Assembly: GCF_003217325.1 (NCBI RefSeq)
Contig: NZ_QJTI01000011.1
Span: 1-64,000, forward strand
Length of the DNA: 64,000 bases
Direction: 5' to 3'
From: Rhodopseudomonas faecalis
Lineage (GTDB): Bacteria > Pseudomonadota > Alphaproteobacteria > Rhizobiales > Xanthobacteraceae
Shown: piece by piece, positions 48,080-57,285 of the stretch
Numbering within the stretch: position 1 is the first letter of the stretch
Layout of the letters: each line of letters opens with the position of its first letter
Notes under the pieces: generated by a model
Told to the model about the DNA's origin: nothing
Database searches by the model: none
The model's input: only the letters and a program-made list of their open reading frames with translations
Position numbers and translations under genes: made by a program

Positions 48080-48103
48080 CCCGGCAGGAGTAAGCCTGTC
48101 GGG
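48080..48103 (+). promoter_or_regulatory. Stem-loop before the replication genes
   Basis: CCCGGCAGG pairs with CCTGTCGGG (one G-T pair) around AGTAAG, 31 bases before the start at 48135. No T-tract. It could be a leader structure or a protein-binding site. Confidence 0.4.
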
Positions 48104-48134
48104 CCGAAGTCTAGATGAAGGAAGATGGTAGCTA

Positions 48135-48572
48135 ATGCGTAACATTCACAAGCCGCGCCAACAGGTTCATTCTGATAGCCGCCGATACTTCATCCTTATC
48201 GATGGAAAACTGTGCCGTTACACGCCGAAGCCCGGAGAGCCTGCGGCGATTGCTATTCGCCATCAAGGGCAATGGCGATTGATCTTTACCGGCTATACAG
48301 ACGCAGAATACTTCGCCAGTTACCCCCATGCGCGGGGGCGCTTTACCGTCCAGCAGATCAGCCACGATTACTTCCACTGGCGCTACGTCAGCCGTGGCGG
48401 TGGGGAAATGAGCGGTGATAGCTACGACCTTTTCGATACGGTGCAATGGTTTCGAAGCGCCACACCAATCAATCGGTTGCGGCGAACTCTCCGCCGCCTC
48501 GCCTTGCGCGATTGTCACCGCGTAATTCGTAACGCTCCCGATCTCGTTAGCTCGCTTCGCTTTCATGCCTGA
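48135..48572 (+). CDS. Hypothetical protein in the replication region
   Basis: 145 residues, basic, with aromatic residues (RYFILIDGKLCRYTPKPGEP; DYFHWRYVSRGGGEMSGDSYDLFDTVQWF). No signal peptide or membrane helix. Its 3' end overlaps the start of the large primase-like gene by 8 bases, so translation is coupled. I do not recognise the family. Confidence 0.6.
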   Translation: MRNIHKPRQQVHSDSRRYFILIDGKLCRYTPKPGEPAAIAIRHQGQWRLIFTGYTDAEYFASYPHARGRFTVQQISHDYFHWRYVSRGGGEMSGDSYDLFDTVQWFRSATPINRLRRTLRRLALRDCHRVIRNAPDLVSSLRFHA

Positions 48573-51500
48573 CAGTCAAACGTATTTCGAGCAACTGCTT
48601 GCGAACGGCTTCAGCCCGCTACCGATTTCCCGCCACCTATATCCAACCGACCGACCTGGTTTTGGCAAAGCCCCCGGCGTTTATGGCGGCGTCGATCCCG
48701 AGACGGGCGCCGTTCGCTGGTTCCTGCTGAAAGAGTGGCAGCACTATTGCGCTGCGCCTGCGTCCATTCACAAAGCTCACGCTTGGGGGCGGATGATCAA
48801 CGCGCACGGTGGCGGCATTGGCGTGGCGTGCGGGTATCGCAATCTGATCGCCATCGACGTTGACCATGAGGCATTGATTGAGCCGATCCGTAAGGTACTG
48901 CCGACCTTCATGGTCGCTCGGCGCGGGAAGAAGGGCTTCGCCGCCTACTACCGGGGTGCCGAGGTGTGGCCTACGAAGGCATACGACGACGCCGATGGGC
49001 GGAGATTGCTCGATTTCCTCGCAGGCGGCTCGCAGACAGTGCTACCGCCCACGGTCCATAAAGACACCGGCCTGCCTTACGAGTGGATCACTGAGCGGAC
49101 GCTGCTCGACACGTCGATTGATCAGCTACCGACACTCACGCAAGCCGACAAGGACGCGATTGAAGCTGTTCTGAAGACGTTCGGTTGGCAGGACAAGCCT
49201 AAGCACCAACCGTCGCCAGTGCCTGCACCTGCGCGTTCTAGTTGGCATTCGGACGTAGCTGACCAATTTGCATTCATCGACGAAGTGAACGCGGCAGCGC
49301 TCGCCAATCTTCCGGCGTGGGTTGAAGGGCTCAACCTGCCCAAGGGGCATTGGCAAGGGCAAGCATTTCGCGGCGTCGCGTGGTGGCGCAACTCTGGCTC
49401 GGGGCGCGACACCGCCGCGCGCGCCGCGAACCTTTCAATCTCACCGAGCGGCATCAAGGATTTCGGCGCAAACGAAGGCTATACACCCACCAAGGTTGTC
49501 AAATACGCGCTTCGCCTATCCTGGCCGGAAGCATCCGATTGGCTTTGCAGCCGACTCGGTATCGCTCCGCCTGCGCCGATCAGCCTGCGCAACGGCTCGA
49601 AGGATGCGCGCAAGCCGCTGCCGGAGGCACGTGGCGCGGTCCGATCAGTCATCGCAGATTTCTTTGATGCCGTTCCGGCCGCGATTGCCGCCCGGCGCTG
49701 CTACGACAATGAACGCACCCTCGCACGTATGGGTGAAGGGCGCTTTCCGTTGTGGGTGCCGGCAATGCCTATTTGTGTGCTGAAGGTCGAAACCGGTGTC
49801 GGTAAATCGCACGAGTTGGCGGAAGTAGTTTCTGTGCTTGAGCGCCCCGCCGCGATTTTCGTACCAAGCCATGATTTGGCTGAACAAACCGCTGCGGGTT
49901 TGCGCGCTCGGGGCGTGAGCATTGAAGTCTACCGTGGCTTTGAGCAGCGCGACCCGCTGTCGCCGGACCAAAAGATGTGTCGCAACGGCCCTGCCTACGA
50001 AGCCGCGCGGGCGTTGGGCGTCAGCATCCGTTCGACCATTTGCGAGCGCCGTATTGAAGGCATTTTGCGTCGCTGCCCTCTTGCGGATGAATGTGGTGCG
50101 GAACGACAGCGCAAACTACGCCCCCGGCATTGGGTCCTCCCGGCAGCGATGTTGACGCTCCCCCGGCCGGATTTCATTCCCGAGTTTGACGCGCTGGTGA
50201 TCGATGAGTCCTTCATCGGAAATTGCGTCGCCAAAACGATCAAGATTCCACTCGCCGATTTGGTCGGCCCGGTTGATGGCTCATGCTATTCCGTTGCGGA
50301 ACGCGCGGCGCTGCAACGCGGTCGGCAGCATTTGCTTGAAGCTTGCCTTGAAAGCGAGCGGCAAGGCGGGTGGTTGTTGCGCGCCGAGCTGAATCACCGC
50401 GCTTTGGATGGCGACCACGCCGGTTATCTCGCCTTGCTTGAGCGCCGCAGGATTGACGATAGCGATCTGACACCGGGAATGACGCCGGCAGCCTTGCGAA
50501 ACGCGGCCAAAAAGCGCGGTGTGGCGAACAAACTCGCGGGGATGCTGGCCGACCTGTGGAACGAAATCGAGCTATTCCGCCTGGAGGATCACGACTCCTC
50601 GGGCCGCATCAGGATCGACGGTTCGGAGATCATCTTGACCCGTCTTACGCCTGTGCATCGTGACTGGCACATTCCGACGCTGGCGCTTGACGCGACCCCG
50701 CCACCCGATACGCGCCTGATCGATATGGCGTTCGGAGCGCCGGACGGCACCGCGCAGATCGCGGCTGATGTGTTGGCACAGTGGCCTAAACACATTGCCG
50801 TGCGGCAGTACCTGGGAGCGCCAGTCTCAAAGAATAAACTGGGACTGCGTCCCGGTCAGAAGCTCGCAAAGCAAAATGTTCGCGACATCGTCCGGCACGT
50901 TCAGATGCGGGCGGCTGAGGCCGCCCCCGATCGGATCGGGCTGATTGGGGAGAAGCCGCTTTTGGACGTCATCCGGGACGATCTGCCGGCGAACGTCAGC
51001 CCCCTGCATTTCGGCAAACTCGCCGGACTGAACAACATGCAGGACGTGGCCGGCCTGATCGTGGTAGGCCGCAATATGCCATGGCACAGCACCATGGAGT
51101 ACGATGCCGGTGTATGGCTCGGGCGCCCCGTGGCACCGACCGGCTTTGAAAAGGTCCGCGCGAAGATCGGCGAACGCAACGTTTCGGTTGATCGCCACCG
51201 TGATCCCACCGTTGACGCGCTCCGATGGCTGATCACTGAGGGCGGGTTGTTGCAAGCGGTCGGCCGGCTGCGCCCGCACCGCCGGGCCGCCCCGTGTTGG
51301 CTTGAGATCATCAACGACGTGGCTCTCGATTTGCCCGGCCTCGTCGCGGCCGATTGGAAAGCACCGGGTGCGTTGGCCGTCATGATGGCTGCGGGGCTGG
51401 TATTGGAGAACAGCCGGCACGTGGGGTTGGTCTTCGGTTTGAAGAAGCATCAAGCGGAACAAGCGGCCACGTCTGGGGCTTCCAGTTGTCCCGATTTCTC

Positions 51501-51858
51501 TAAGAGGGTTCTCCATAGAGAAATCTGGACATCTGCACCGAATACCGCTCACACAAACCTGACCGATAATCGATCAAGGCCAAAAACGTGCCGCATCCGA
51601 TACCGGAAGGCTGGTGCGCGAAATCGGATCAACAATGGCGTGCTGCTGCCCCATGTAATGACCGGCGGACCGGCGGCGGTTCGGGAGCTGTTGGAAACCA
51701 AGCTCGGGACCAAGCTTGCGGTGCTCGAAATCGAGCGCGCCCGGGCGATGGATACCGCTTACGGCCGATCAATCTTTGCGAACGCCGCGCGACTGATCGA
51801 AGAGGTCGCCAGCGAGAAAGACGACGCAGCCGCGACCGTTGAGCGCGCCGTGGATTGA
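48565..51858 (+). CDS. Primase-polymerase / P-loop ATPase replication protein
   Basis: 1097 residues. Residues ~1-200 form a bifunctional primase-polymerase (Prim-Pol) domain with GIGVACGYRNLIAIDVD (acidic pair D98, D100), RRGKKGFAAYYRG and DFLAGGSQTVLPPTVHKDTG. After a linker, ~405-520 carry a P-loop (ETGVGKS, 409-415) and APAIFVPSHDLAEQTA-like motif Ia, plus a cysteine cluster (CERRIEGILRRCPLADECGAER) that could bind zinc or Fe-S. The DExH-like segment VIDESFIGN follows near 545. The layout suggests a self-contained replication initiator of an integrative element. Whether it is an active helicase is not proven. Confidence 0.8.
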   Translation: MPDSQTYFEQLLANGFSPLPISRHLYPTDRPGFGKAPGVYGGVDPETGAVRWFLLKEWQHYCAAPASIHKAHAWGRMINAHGGGIGVACGYRNLIAIDVDHEALIEPIRKVLPTFMVARRGKKGFAAYYRGAEVWPTKAYDDADGRRLLDFLAGGSQTVLPPTVHKDTGLPYEWITERTLLDTSIDQLPTLTQADKDAIEAVLKTFGWQDKPKHQPSPVPAPARSSWHSDVADQFAFIDEVNAAALANLPAWVEGLNLPKGHWQGQAFRGVAWWRNSGSGRDTAARAANLSISPSGIKDFGANEGYTPTKVVKYALRLSWPEASDWLCSRLGIAPPAPISLRNGSKDARKPLPEARGAVRSVIADFFDAVPAAIAARRCYDNERTLARMGEGRFPLWVPAMPICVLKVETGVGKSHELAEVVSVLERPAAIFVPSHDLAEQTAAGLRARGVSIEVYRGFEQRDPLSPDQKMCRNGPAYEAARALGVSIRSTICERRIEGILRRCPLADECGAERQRKLRPRHWVLPAAMLTLPRPDFIPEFDALVIDESFIGNCVAKTIKIPLADLVGPVDGSCYSVAERAALQRGRQHLLEACLESERQGGWLLRAELNHRALDGDHAGYLALLERRRIDDSDLTPGMTPAALRNAAKKRGVANKLAGMLADLWNEIELFRLEDHDSSGRIRIDGSEIILTRLTPVHRDWHIPTLALDATPPPDTRLIDMAFGAPDGTAQIAADVLAQWPKHIAVRQYLGAPVSKNKLGLRPGQKLAKQNVRDIVRHVQMRAAEAAPDRIGLIGEKPLLDVIRDDLPANVSPLHFGKLAGLNNMQDVAGLIVVGRNMPWHSTMEYDAGVWLGRPVAPTGFEKVRAKIGERNVSVDRHRDPTVDALRWLITEGGLLQAVGRLRPHRRAAPCWLEIINDVALDLPGLVAADWKAPGALAVMMAAGLVLENSRHVGLVFGLKKHQAEQAATSGASSCPDFSKRVLHREIWTSAPNTAHTNLTDNRSRPKTCRIRYRKAGARNRINNGVLLPHVMTGGPAAVRELLETKLGTKLAVLEIERARAMDTAYGRSIFANAARLIEEVASEKDDAAATVERAVD

Positions 51859-51887
51859 GCTACGATCTCCGCCGGAGGGGCCGCAGC

Positions 51888-52064
51888 ATGGATCAGCAAG
51901 AGCAGATTGCGCGGATCGAGCGCGCTCAGGAAGAGACCCGCGCGTTCGTCGCCGAACAGCGCGCGCGGGCGCCGAAAGCACTCAATGTTTGGCCGTTTGC
52001 TGTCGGTGGCATGGTTGCCGGCGCGGCGCTGTTCGGCGCTGGCATGATGTTCGTCGCGGCATGA
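51888..52064 (+). CDS. Small coiled-coil membrane protein
   Basis: 58 residues. An N-terminal Glu/Arg-rich helix (MDQQEQIARIERAQEETRAF) leads to one C-terminal membrane helix (VWPFAVGGMVAGAALFGAGMMFV). GGAGGGG lies 10 bases upstream of the ATG. Small proteins of this form occur in phage-like elements. Function unknown. Confidence 0.55.
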   Translation: MDQQEQIARIERAQEETRAFVAEQRARAPKALNVWPFAVGGMVAGAALFGAGMMFVAA

Positions 52065-52359
52065 TTGAAGTCGCCGCCATTTCACCATTCGAGACTCTTT
52101 CGCAAAAGGCCATTCAATCTAGGTAAAAAGGTACTGTGAACGGGGTAGCGGTAGCGGGTGACGCGCGACCCCGACATATCGCTAGATGCAAACTTTCAAA
52201 AGATTGTTGTTTTTTAACACATTATTGCGCACCCCTTCAGCGTGTGCGTTTCCGCAATCGTAGGGAGCAACTCGAACACAAAGGGCGATTGCAATGGGCT
52301 CATAGATAGCAGCCCCAAAACCGAAGATCGCGGCATCCGATAAACCAAAGGCCGCCGCA
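52065..52359. other. Island intergenic region
   Basis: 295 bases, AT-richer than the flanks, with no supported gene or clear regulatory site. Confidence 0.45.
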
Positions 52360-52863
52360 ATGCCCGATCCCTCAAACTACCTTCACGACCCTGTCCGAGG
52401 CCCGCTGTATCGTCCCACACGCCCGGCACGGCCGAACCGCAAGAAGCGCACCGTCACTATGCCGGAGCGCGTCGGGCCGCACGTCAAGCTCGTCTTCGCT
52501 GAAATGGCGCGGCTTCGCTTCACCTATGATGAGGTCGAAGAAGGCAGCGGCGTTCGTCGCGCCAGCATGAAGGCATGGCGAAAGAAGAACCGGCCAGGGC
52601 TCGAAAGCTTGGAAGCCGTGCTCGGCTTCCTCGGCTGGGATTTCATCGCCGTGCCACGCGCGAAGGCGCTGCCGGAGGAAGTCGTCGCCGAGCTGAAGCC
52701 GATCGCTGACAAGCTCAGTCTGACCATGCCGCAGACGGTCGCCGCACTAATCGAGATCGTCACCGGCATCCATGATCGGTTTCCAGCGCATCCGCGCGCC
52801 GAGATCGTCGAAGGAGGCGTTGCGCAGGCTGCCGAACAGCCAGCGCTTCGCAACATGCACTAG
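52360..52863 (+). CDS. HTH-type regulator (XRE-like, tentative)
   Basis: 167 residues. After a Pro/Arg-rich N-terminus, residues ~36-90 (VKLVFAEMARLRFTYDEVEEGSGVRRASMKAWRKKNRPGLESLEAVLGFLGWDF) read as a helix-turn-helix in the XRE manner, followed by a helical tail. It lies between the replication and restriction modules and faces toward the convergent nuclease gene. It could be a control protein for the restriction system, but no evidence links them. The true start might be the ATG at 52459. Confidence 0.6.
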   Translation: MPDPSNYLHDPVRGPLYRPTRPARPNRKKRTVTMPERVGPHVKLVFAEMARLRFTYDEVEEGSGVRRASMKAWRKKNRPGLESLEAVLGFLGWDFIAVPRAKALPEEVVAELKPIADKLSLTMPQTVAALIEIVTGIHDRFPAHPRAEIVEGGVAQAAEQPALRNMH

Positions 52864-53060
52864 CACTAATCAAATAGCCTCACCAAAGGTCTCTAATCAC
52901 TCCTTCCTCTGACGAGTGTTGCAGCCATCGTGATGGGCTGTCGCTTCTACGAGCGCCGTCAACTCTGTCCCCGGGCTCGGAAGCCCTCCGTTAGCACGCA
53001 TCAATCGTGCTCATTCTCTTCACCACTCCACGCGGAAATCCTACGGCATCAATCTTTCTT

Positions 53061-54011
53061 TTAGCGTCCAAATCGTGAGACACCTGGTATCGACGCAAAT
53101 ATGCTTTGAGCAGTCGAAATCTGGCCCTGGAAAAACTCTCCACCCAGGCTTTCCATTTCCCTACATGCCCGGTCTTTGAATGCCTGCTCGGCGGCTTCAG
53201 CCGACTTCCGATCAACGTACGGTTCTGATTCGAGCACCATTGACCATTTGCCAACGGCCGCGGGCGGGAAGCCGGCGTTGAGTTCGGAAACCCGCCGCCC
53301 CAAATCGTTCGACACCCCGATCTTAAGCAACACAGATTTGTCGAATTGCGGCTTGGCCTTTCCTCGGAGCGCAAAGCCATCACCCTCGAAATGCGCCAAG
53401 TAAAGCCGCGTCGGTCCGTCCTCGTACGTGACGACTCTTTCGCCGAAGCTGCCGGGGAAAGCACGGGAGGGGTGGAAGACTCGAGCCAAGATGCCTTTCA
53501 ATAGACCTCCTTCGGACAATGGAGGCTCGCCGAAGACGGCGACTTCGGTCACCCTAATCTTTAACGCCCGGTCAACTTCGTCCGCTTCCAGGGGCGGATT
53601 CCACACTGCAATCGCCTGTCCTGCCTCGGGCCGATAGGTCGTCGGCGCGATCCTCTCCAAGAGAATCTGCTCGTCGACCCGCCATGCTCGTTTCACTGGG
53701 ATCGCGTAGGTCCACTTATCCTGCCAGCCATTGTCGCGTTTTCGCTGCATCCCAACGCTGGAGGCCTTATCCCTATCCCGGATCGCGCGCGCCTCAACCT
53801 GAAGGAAGCCAAGCACCTTGTGGCGATGGGACTTATCCGTCTCGGCACTCGATGCGCCGTAGATCATGAACAGATCGTCGTCCTCGATCAAACCAAGCAT
53901 CCGGTCCCGTGGGCCTTCCTCGGTCCAGCCGATGTAGCCATCTTCCTCAGGGCTGAACCCGTAGAACGAGCGAAGCCAGATGCGACGAGGTTTGGCTGGC
54001 AGGTCGCTCAT
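53061..54011 (-). CDS. GIY-YIG-like nuclease domain with N-terminal PUA/EVE-like region, R-M associated
   Basis: 316 residues. The C-terminal region (~220-300) resembles the T5orf172/GIY-YIG family (KIGVSNDLGRRVSELNAGFP; then AEAAEQAFKDRACREMESLGGEFFQG with a catalytic-type Glu). The N-terminal ~90 residues (RRIWLRSFYGFSPEEDGY; GLIEDDDLFMIYGASSAETDKSHRHKVLGFLQVEARAI) have the look of a PUA/EVE-like fold, which in relatives reads modified bases; that is inference. The ATG overlaps the hsdS stop by four bases, so it is the fourth gene of the type I operon. It may be a modification-dependent nuclease or an accessory to the restriction complex. Confidence 0.7.
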   Translation of the reverse strand: MSDLPAKPRRIWLRSFYGFSPEEDGYIGWTEEGPRDRMLGLIEDDDLFMIYGASSAETDKSHRHKVLGFLQVEARAIRDRDKASSVGMQRKRDNGWQDKWTYAIPVKRAWRVDEQILLERIAPTTYRPEAGQAIAVWNPPLEADEVDRALKIRVTEVAVFGEPPLSEGGLLKGILARVFHPSRAFPGSFGERVVTYEDGPTRLYLAHFEGDGFALRGKAKPQFDKSVLLKIGVSNDLGRRVSELNAGFPPAAVGKWSMVLESEPYVDRKSAEAAEQAFKDRACREMESLGGEFFQGQISTAQSIFASIPGVSRFGR

Positions 54012-55717
54012 TCCGCCGCCTCCATCTCGCGATCTTCGACCGGTGTCAGCGCCTCAGCCAGCAGGGCGTCGAGCAGGCGGCGTCGGGTTTCGGCAGCAGC
54101 GGTGAGGCTCGCCTCCAGCTGGTCGCAGAGCGCCATCAGCGCATCGACCTTGGCGACGATGCAGCGTTGTTCGGCGAGTGGTGGAACGGGCACAAGGATG
54201 TCCGACAATGCCGATTGATTAATTTTTGGCATGGCTACGCGATTGTCCTCACTTACGGCCTGCGAGACAAATGCCTGAGTAATCATGAACTTCACGAGGA
54301 AATCAGCGTCGATCAGCGCATGGATGGGATACATGTCCGCGCTGCAAAGGCCATCAAATTCAACCCTCGTCACCTTCGCCAGATTTGGACGTATTTTTGA
54401 ATACAGGATGGCACCGGATGAAAAGAGATGCTTGCTGCTAAAGACACCCGCCTCGCCAATCGAGACATAAGGCAGAAGCCTAGCAGTCCAACTTTCGATG
54501 TTGTCCGGTGCAATGTGAGGCTTTTCCCTATACCGTTTGGGATCAACCAAGTTCGATTGGATTGACGCGACCTGATTAAAGCGAGCAATCGCCCACCTAG
54601 GTGGAAGCGGGAAGAGTTGGTCGTCGTCAAAGATTGGCTTAACGGGCTTAGGCTTATTCAGCACGCCATCTCGAACAGCTCGCTCGAACTTTGTCGCGAT
54701 CCGGTTCAGCAATTCCGATGCAGGTTCTTCATTCGCGTCCTGTGCCACGAGCTTACCGCGCACCGCGAGGTTGAGGATGGTCTGGCGCAATTGCTTGATC
54801 TGATCGGGCCGCGACGTGAGGGCCGGCAACGCGTCGAGGGCGAAGCGCGCATCGGACTGGAACGCCTCGGGATCCGGCTTGTTGAGCCGCGCGAGGCTCG
54901 CCGCCGTCAGCCGGTCGCGCGTGGCCTCGCGGTTTGCCCGCGCCGCCTCCAGCCGGTCGCACAGCGTCATCAGTTCGTCGACCTTGGCGACGATGCGGTG
55001 TTGCTCGGCAAACGGCGGGAGGGGGACGACCTGATGAATAGCCATTTTTGTCGTTAGCTCAACCTGATTAGTTGAGCCGGCAGCGCGCTCTTCGATCAGC
55101 GCATATACATGGTCGGACCGAAGCCAAGTGCGAATGTATTCGGGATCGACCTCTAAACACCTGACGACGGTGACGTGACTATCACAAACGAGCTTTTCAG
55201 GCGTATCAACGAGCCTAACAACGCGGCCAATGGTTCCCGTTCCGGTAGAGTTCCACACCAGATCCCCGTCGCGGAGAAAACGGATTTCCTCGTAGTCGGC
55301 TAATGATTCTATGGTGACTTGTTTCGCTACGGAGAGGTCGAGCCCGCGCCATTGAACACACTTCTGCGAGACGACAAGAGAGCCATCTGACGCCGCATAT
55401 TTTGGCGACTTTCCGCGCTGAATGTAAGACGTCACCATCCCTAAACGCGTCCACCGCCAGCTCCCCGGAATATCGAAGGGAGCATCGTCCTCTGCCGACG
55501 CGAGCGGCTTCTCGTTCCTGATCTCTCCCGCCCTTACCAACCGCGCCTTCTCTTTTGCGATGCGCTCTAGTAGCTCCGACGCCGGCTCGTCGTTCGCATC
55601 CTGCGGCACCAGCTTTCCGCGCACAGCCAGATCGAGAATGAAGCGGCGCAGCCGTGCAATAGCATCGGGAGCATCGGCGATCTGCTCATAGCGCTCCATC
55701 AAACGATCTGCATTCAT
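54008..55717 (-). CDS. hsdS: Type I restriction-modification specificity subunit HsdS
   Basis: 569 residues. Two variable target-recognition domains (~75-230 and ~355-520) are framed by conserved repeats: LAVRGKLVPQDANDEPASELLERIA and LAVRGKLVAQDANEEPASELLNRIA, then PPFAEQHRIVAKVDELMTLCDRLEA and PPLAEQRCIVAKVDALMALCDQLEA. The direct duplication is typical of HsdS, whose two halves each read one part of a bipartite DNA site. The target cannot be read from sequence. ATGA overlaps link it to hsdM upstream and to the nuclease-like gene downstream. Confidence 0.95.
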   Translation of the reverse strand: MNADRLMERYEQIADAPDAIARLRRFILDLAVRGKLVPQDANDEPASELLERIAKEKARLVRAGEIRNEKPLASAEDDAPFDIPGSWRWTRLGMVTSYIQRGKSPKYAASDGSLVVSQKCVQWRGLDLSVAKQVTIESLADYEEIRFLRDGDLVWNSTGTGTIGRVVRLVDTPEKLVCDSHVTVVRCLEVDPEYIRTWLRSDHVYALIEERAAGSTNQVELTTKMAIHQVVPLPPFAEQHRIVAKVDELMTLCDRLEAARANREATRDRLTAASLARLNKPDPEAFQSDARFALDALPALTSRPDQIKQLRQTILNLAVRGKLVAQDANEEPASELLNRIATKFERAVRDGVLNKPKPVKPIFDDDQLFPLPPRWAIARFNQVASIQSNLVDPKRYREKPHIAPDNIESWTARLLPYVSIGEAGVFSSKHLFSSGAILYSKIRPNLAKVTRVEFDGLCSADMYPIHALIDADFLVKFMITQAFVSQAVSEDNRVAMPKINQSALSDILVPVPPLAEQRCIVAKVDALMALCDQLEASLTAAAETRRRLLDALLAEALTPVEDREMEAAE

Positions 55718-57171
55718 CGTGCCAGCGCCTCGGCAAGGATCGCTTTCAATTGGTCTCGCAAACGCGCGGTCTCCGCCTCGGCGGCGGTGAGGTCGGCTAG
55801 CAGCGCTTCAGGGTCGCCGTGATCGTCGGCCACGGTGTGCGGGTTCTTGATGTCGAGGTTGTAACCCCGGGCTTTCACATCCGCAGCGGTGACACGCCAA
55901 GCTTGTGGAGTCTCTTTGCGGCCCTTCCGCTCCTTGCCGCCCCACCAATCGATGCAGCCCTGAAGATCCTCCAGCCGGATCGGCTTGGTCATCGAATAGG
56001 CCTTCTGGCCCTCTGGCACGCGGTGTTCGTAAAACCAGGTGTCCTTGGTCGGCGCGCCTTTCTCGAAGAACAATAAGTTCGTGCCAATGGAGGCATAGGG
56101 CTTGAATACTGAATTGGGCAGCCGGACGATGGTGTGGAGGTTACACTCCTCGATCAGGTGCTCCTTGAGCCGAGTCTTGATGCCCTCGCCGAACAGGGTG
56201 CCATCTGGCAGAACCACGGCGGCACGTCCGCCGGGCTTCAAGAGCCGAACAATCAGCGCCAGGAACAGATCGGCGGTCTCCTTGGTCCGGAAGGTCGGAA
56301 AATTGTCTTCGATACCGTCTTCCTCGCGGCCTCCGAATGGCGGATTGGTCAATACGATATCCACCCGCTCGTCCTTGCCCCATGAGATCAACGGGCGGGC
56401 CAGCGTATTGTCGTGGCGAACGAAGCTCGGGTCTTCGATGCCGTGCAACAGCATGTTGGTGACGCAGAGCATATGCGGAAGCTGCTTCTTCTCCACGGCG
56501 CGCAGGCCGGCCGCCATTTTCTCCCGCTGCTTCGGCGTGCGGACGTAGTTTTGCTGCTCCATATGACGAATGGCGCAGGTCAAGAATCCGCCCGTTCCGC
56601 AAGCAGGATCGAACAGCGTCTCGCCGGGATGAGGATCGATCCGATCCACCATGAACGCCGTCACTGCGCGGGGAGTATAGTATTCGCCGGCATTGCCTGC
56701 CGATTGCAGGTCATTGAGAAGCTGTTCGTAGAACTCGCCGAAGTGCCGACGCTCATCAAGATTGTTGAAATCGATCTCGTTGATCTTGTTGACGACTTGC
56801 CGGATCAGATGCCCCGACTTCATGTAATTGTAGGCGTCTTCGAAAACATCACGGACCACGCGGCGCCGATCGCCCGGCTTGCCCGTGGGTCGAAGGTCCT
56901 TTAGCGCGGGAAACAGCTCATCATTAATGAAGTTGAGAAGCGCCTGTCCAGTGATGCCTTCCGGATCGGCCGCCCAGTTCCGCCACTGCAGCTTGGACGG
57001 GATCGGCGAGCGATAACCGTCGTAAGTTAACTCTAGTTCCTGATCCTGATCGTCAATGATCTTGAGGAAGAACATCCAGCAAAGCTGGCTGATGCGCTGG
57101 GCATCGCCATCGACGCCGACATCCTGCCGCATGATGTCCTGGATGGATTTTACGGTAGTTCGAACGATCAT
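55714..57171 (-). CDS. hsdM: Type I restriction-modification methyltransferase HsdM
   Basis: 485 residues. An N-terminal HsdM_N helical domain (~1-155) is followed by an N6-adenine methyltransferase: the SAM motif DPACGTGGF (188-196) and the catalytic NPPFG motif (NPPFGGREED). With HsdS it methylates the host recognition site. I place the start at the ATG at 57171 (MIVRTTVKSIQDIMRQ), where conserved sequence begins; the longer frame to 57252 adds 27 residues without resemblance. It lies 114 bases after hsdR. Confidence 0.95.
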   Translation of the reverse strand: MIVRTTVKSIQDIMRQDVGVDGDAQRISQLCWMFFLKIIDDQDQELELTYDGYRSPIPSKLQWRNWAADPEGITGQALLNFINDELFPALKDLRPTGKPGDRRRVVRDVFEDAYNYMKSGHLIRQVVNKINEIDFNNLDERRHFGEFYEQLLNDLQSAGNAGEYYTPRAVTAFMVDRIDPHPGETLFDPACGTGGFLTCAIRHMEQQNYVRTPKQREKMAAGLRAVEKKQLPHMLCVTNMLLHGIEDPSFVRHDNTLARPLISWGKDERVDIVLTNPPFGGREEDGIEDNFPTFRTKETADLFLALIVRLLKPGGRAAVVLPDGTLFGEGIKTRLKEHLIEECNLHTIVRLPNSVFKPYASIGTNLLFFEKGAPTKDTWFYEHRVPEGQKAYSMTKPIRLEDLQGCIDWWGGKERKGRKETPQAWRVTAADVKARGYNLDIKNPHTVADDHGDPEALLADLTAAEAETARLRDQLKAILAEALAR

Positions 57172-57285
57172 AACTCGGTAGCCTTGCATCCTTTGCGTGG
57201 ATTGCCGCCTCGGTATCGCACATACGCAACTGGGCAGCCGGCAGCCCATCAAAGATGCTGCCCTTGCACAATCTGATGGAAATCC

